Source: Candidatus Microgenomates bacterium
Lineage (GTDB): Bacteria; Patescibacteriota; Microgenomatia; JAADGY01
Assembly (NCBI GenBank): GCA_015486555.1
Contig: WFRL01000006.1
Coordinates: 1 to 12,971 of the forward strand
Direction: 5' to 3'
Length of the DNA stretch: 12,971 bases
In this document: one piece after another, positions 12,752 to 12,971 of the stretch
Position numbering within the stretch: position 1 is the first letter of the stretch
Layout: every line of letters starts with the position of its first letter
Program-made: the position numbers and the translations under genes
The notes under the pieces: generated by a model
Told to the model about the DNA's origin: nothing
The model's database searches: none
The model's input: only the letters and a program-made list of their open reading frames with translations

Positions 12752-12794
12752 CAATTGAGAGTGGAAAGTGGTATTAGTCTCAAATATATCGTAA

Positions 12795-12830
12795 ATAATC
12801 ACAAGCCAAGCTTGTAAAACCCCATTTTGG
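12795..12830. repeat. Hairpin repeat family, copy 3
   Basis: ATAATCACAAGCCAAGCTTG then TAAAACCC repeats copy 1 with changes at the centre, keeping ACAAGC/GCTTGT pairing. In place of the third arm it runs into CCCATTTTGGG, a small palindrome that overlaps the first of the direct repeats. Confidence 0.6.
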
Positions 12831-12887
12831 GAGACAAAAAATATGATCTAACAAGGACACTTTGGGAGATAAAAAATATGATCTAAC
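12826..12887 (+). repeat. Two 27-nt direct repeats upstream of a promoter
   Basis: Copies at 12826-12852 and 12861-12887 share TTTGGGAGA, one variable base (C or T), AAAAAATATGATCTAAC: 26 of 27 positions identical, 35-nt period, 8-nt spacer. The second copy ends 8 nt before the -35 box at 12896. Spacing and position suit a pair of regulator-binding sites, but no regulator is identified. Confidence 0.7.
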
Positions 12888-12895
12888 GCGCTCTA

Positions 12896-12924
12896 TTGAC
12901 AAGAAAGATTTCTGGGGATAATAT
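12896..12924 (+). promoter_or_regulatory. Promoter at the right edge, probably leaderless
   Basis: TTGACA (12896-12901) is a perfect -35. TAATAT (12919-12924) at 17-nt spacing, or GATAAT (12917-12922) at 15 nt, serves as the -10. An ATG begins at 12931, 7-9 nt after the -10, so transcription would start at or next to the start codon, as for rplU and the thrS leader peptide. Confidence 0.65.
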
Positions 12925-12930
12925 AGCACT

Positions 12931-12971
12931 ATGTTATCAAGCCCATCTTACATCACTACTTATTATTACCT
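12931..12971 (+). CDS. Start of an ORF cut by the window end; Tyr-rich, possible leader peptide
   Basis: The frame reads MLSSPSYITTYYY and continues past the window. Four of the first 13 codons are Tyr, three of them consecutive (TAT TAT TAC). There is no Shine-Dalgarno sequence; the promoter geometry suggests a leaderless start. By analogy with the Thr-rich peptide before thrS, it could be the control peptide of a tyrosine attenuator (tyrS being the natural target). It could also be the N-terminus of an ordinary protein. The sequence ends before this can be decided. Confidence 0.45.
   Translation, partial: MLSSPSYITTYYY

Noticed and set aside
12826..12887. Two direct repeats resembling the start of a CRISPR array
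   Set aside because: The spacer is only 8 nt, there are only two copies and no cas genes are present. A promoter follows at once.

Overview
The window looks like chromosomal DNA from a small-genome, low-GC bacterium, most likely a member of the Patescibacteria (Candidate Phyla Radiation), possibly Microgenomates-like. This is inference. It rests on compact, overlapping housekeeping genes, a threonyl-tRNA synthetase without the TGS domain, a TRM11-like methylase with a TEPYLGP motif, short ribosomal proteins, and several families of palindromic intergenic repeats. TGA ends rplU, thrS and infC, so the genetic code is standard in this respect.

Layout. At 68-991 there is one unrecognised soluble protein behind a strong Shine-Dalgarno sequence. 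At 992-2136 there is repeat-rich DNA holding a GNAT acetyltransferase on the minus strand. At 2137-6163 there is a five-gene plus-strand operon: rplU (L21), a TRM11-like methyltransferase, rpmA (L27), parB and xseA. At 6164-6698 there is another repeat cluster. At 6699-9658 there is a regulatory leader followed by thrS-infC-rpmI-rplT, whose genes overlap or abut. At 9659-10720 there are repeats, a terminator and a decayed IS3-type transposase. At 10721-12664 there is a large multi-spanning membrane protein. At 12665-12971 there are two further repeat types, a promoter and the start of an ORF cut by the window edge.

The most interesting system is the leader in front of thrS (6699-6846). A near-consensus promoter (TTGACA, 17 bp, TAAAAT) places the transcript start at or beside the ATG of a 15-codon peptide, MIELITTTTKLVTTP. 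Its Thr codons lie inside an RNA arm (1) that can pair with arm 2. Arm 2 can instead pair with arm 3 (antiterminator), and arm 3 can instead pair with arm 4 (a GC-rich intrinsic terminator with seven Ts). This is the logic of trp/thr-operon transcription attenuation. Here it is fitted with an apparently leaderless leader peptide and controls a tRNA synthetase together with IF3, L35 and L20. I read this as a Thr-tRNA sensor for the whole operon.

The right edge may hold a second device of the same kind. A TTGACA promoter places the start close to an ATG opening a Tyr-rich reading frame (MLSSPSYITTYYY), and two copies of a 27-nt direct repeat lie just upstream. Several genes here (rplU, the thrS leader peptide, the right-edge ORF, and nearly the GNAT gene) have a -10 box so close to the ATG that leaderless or near-leaderless mRNAs are expected.
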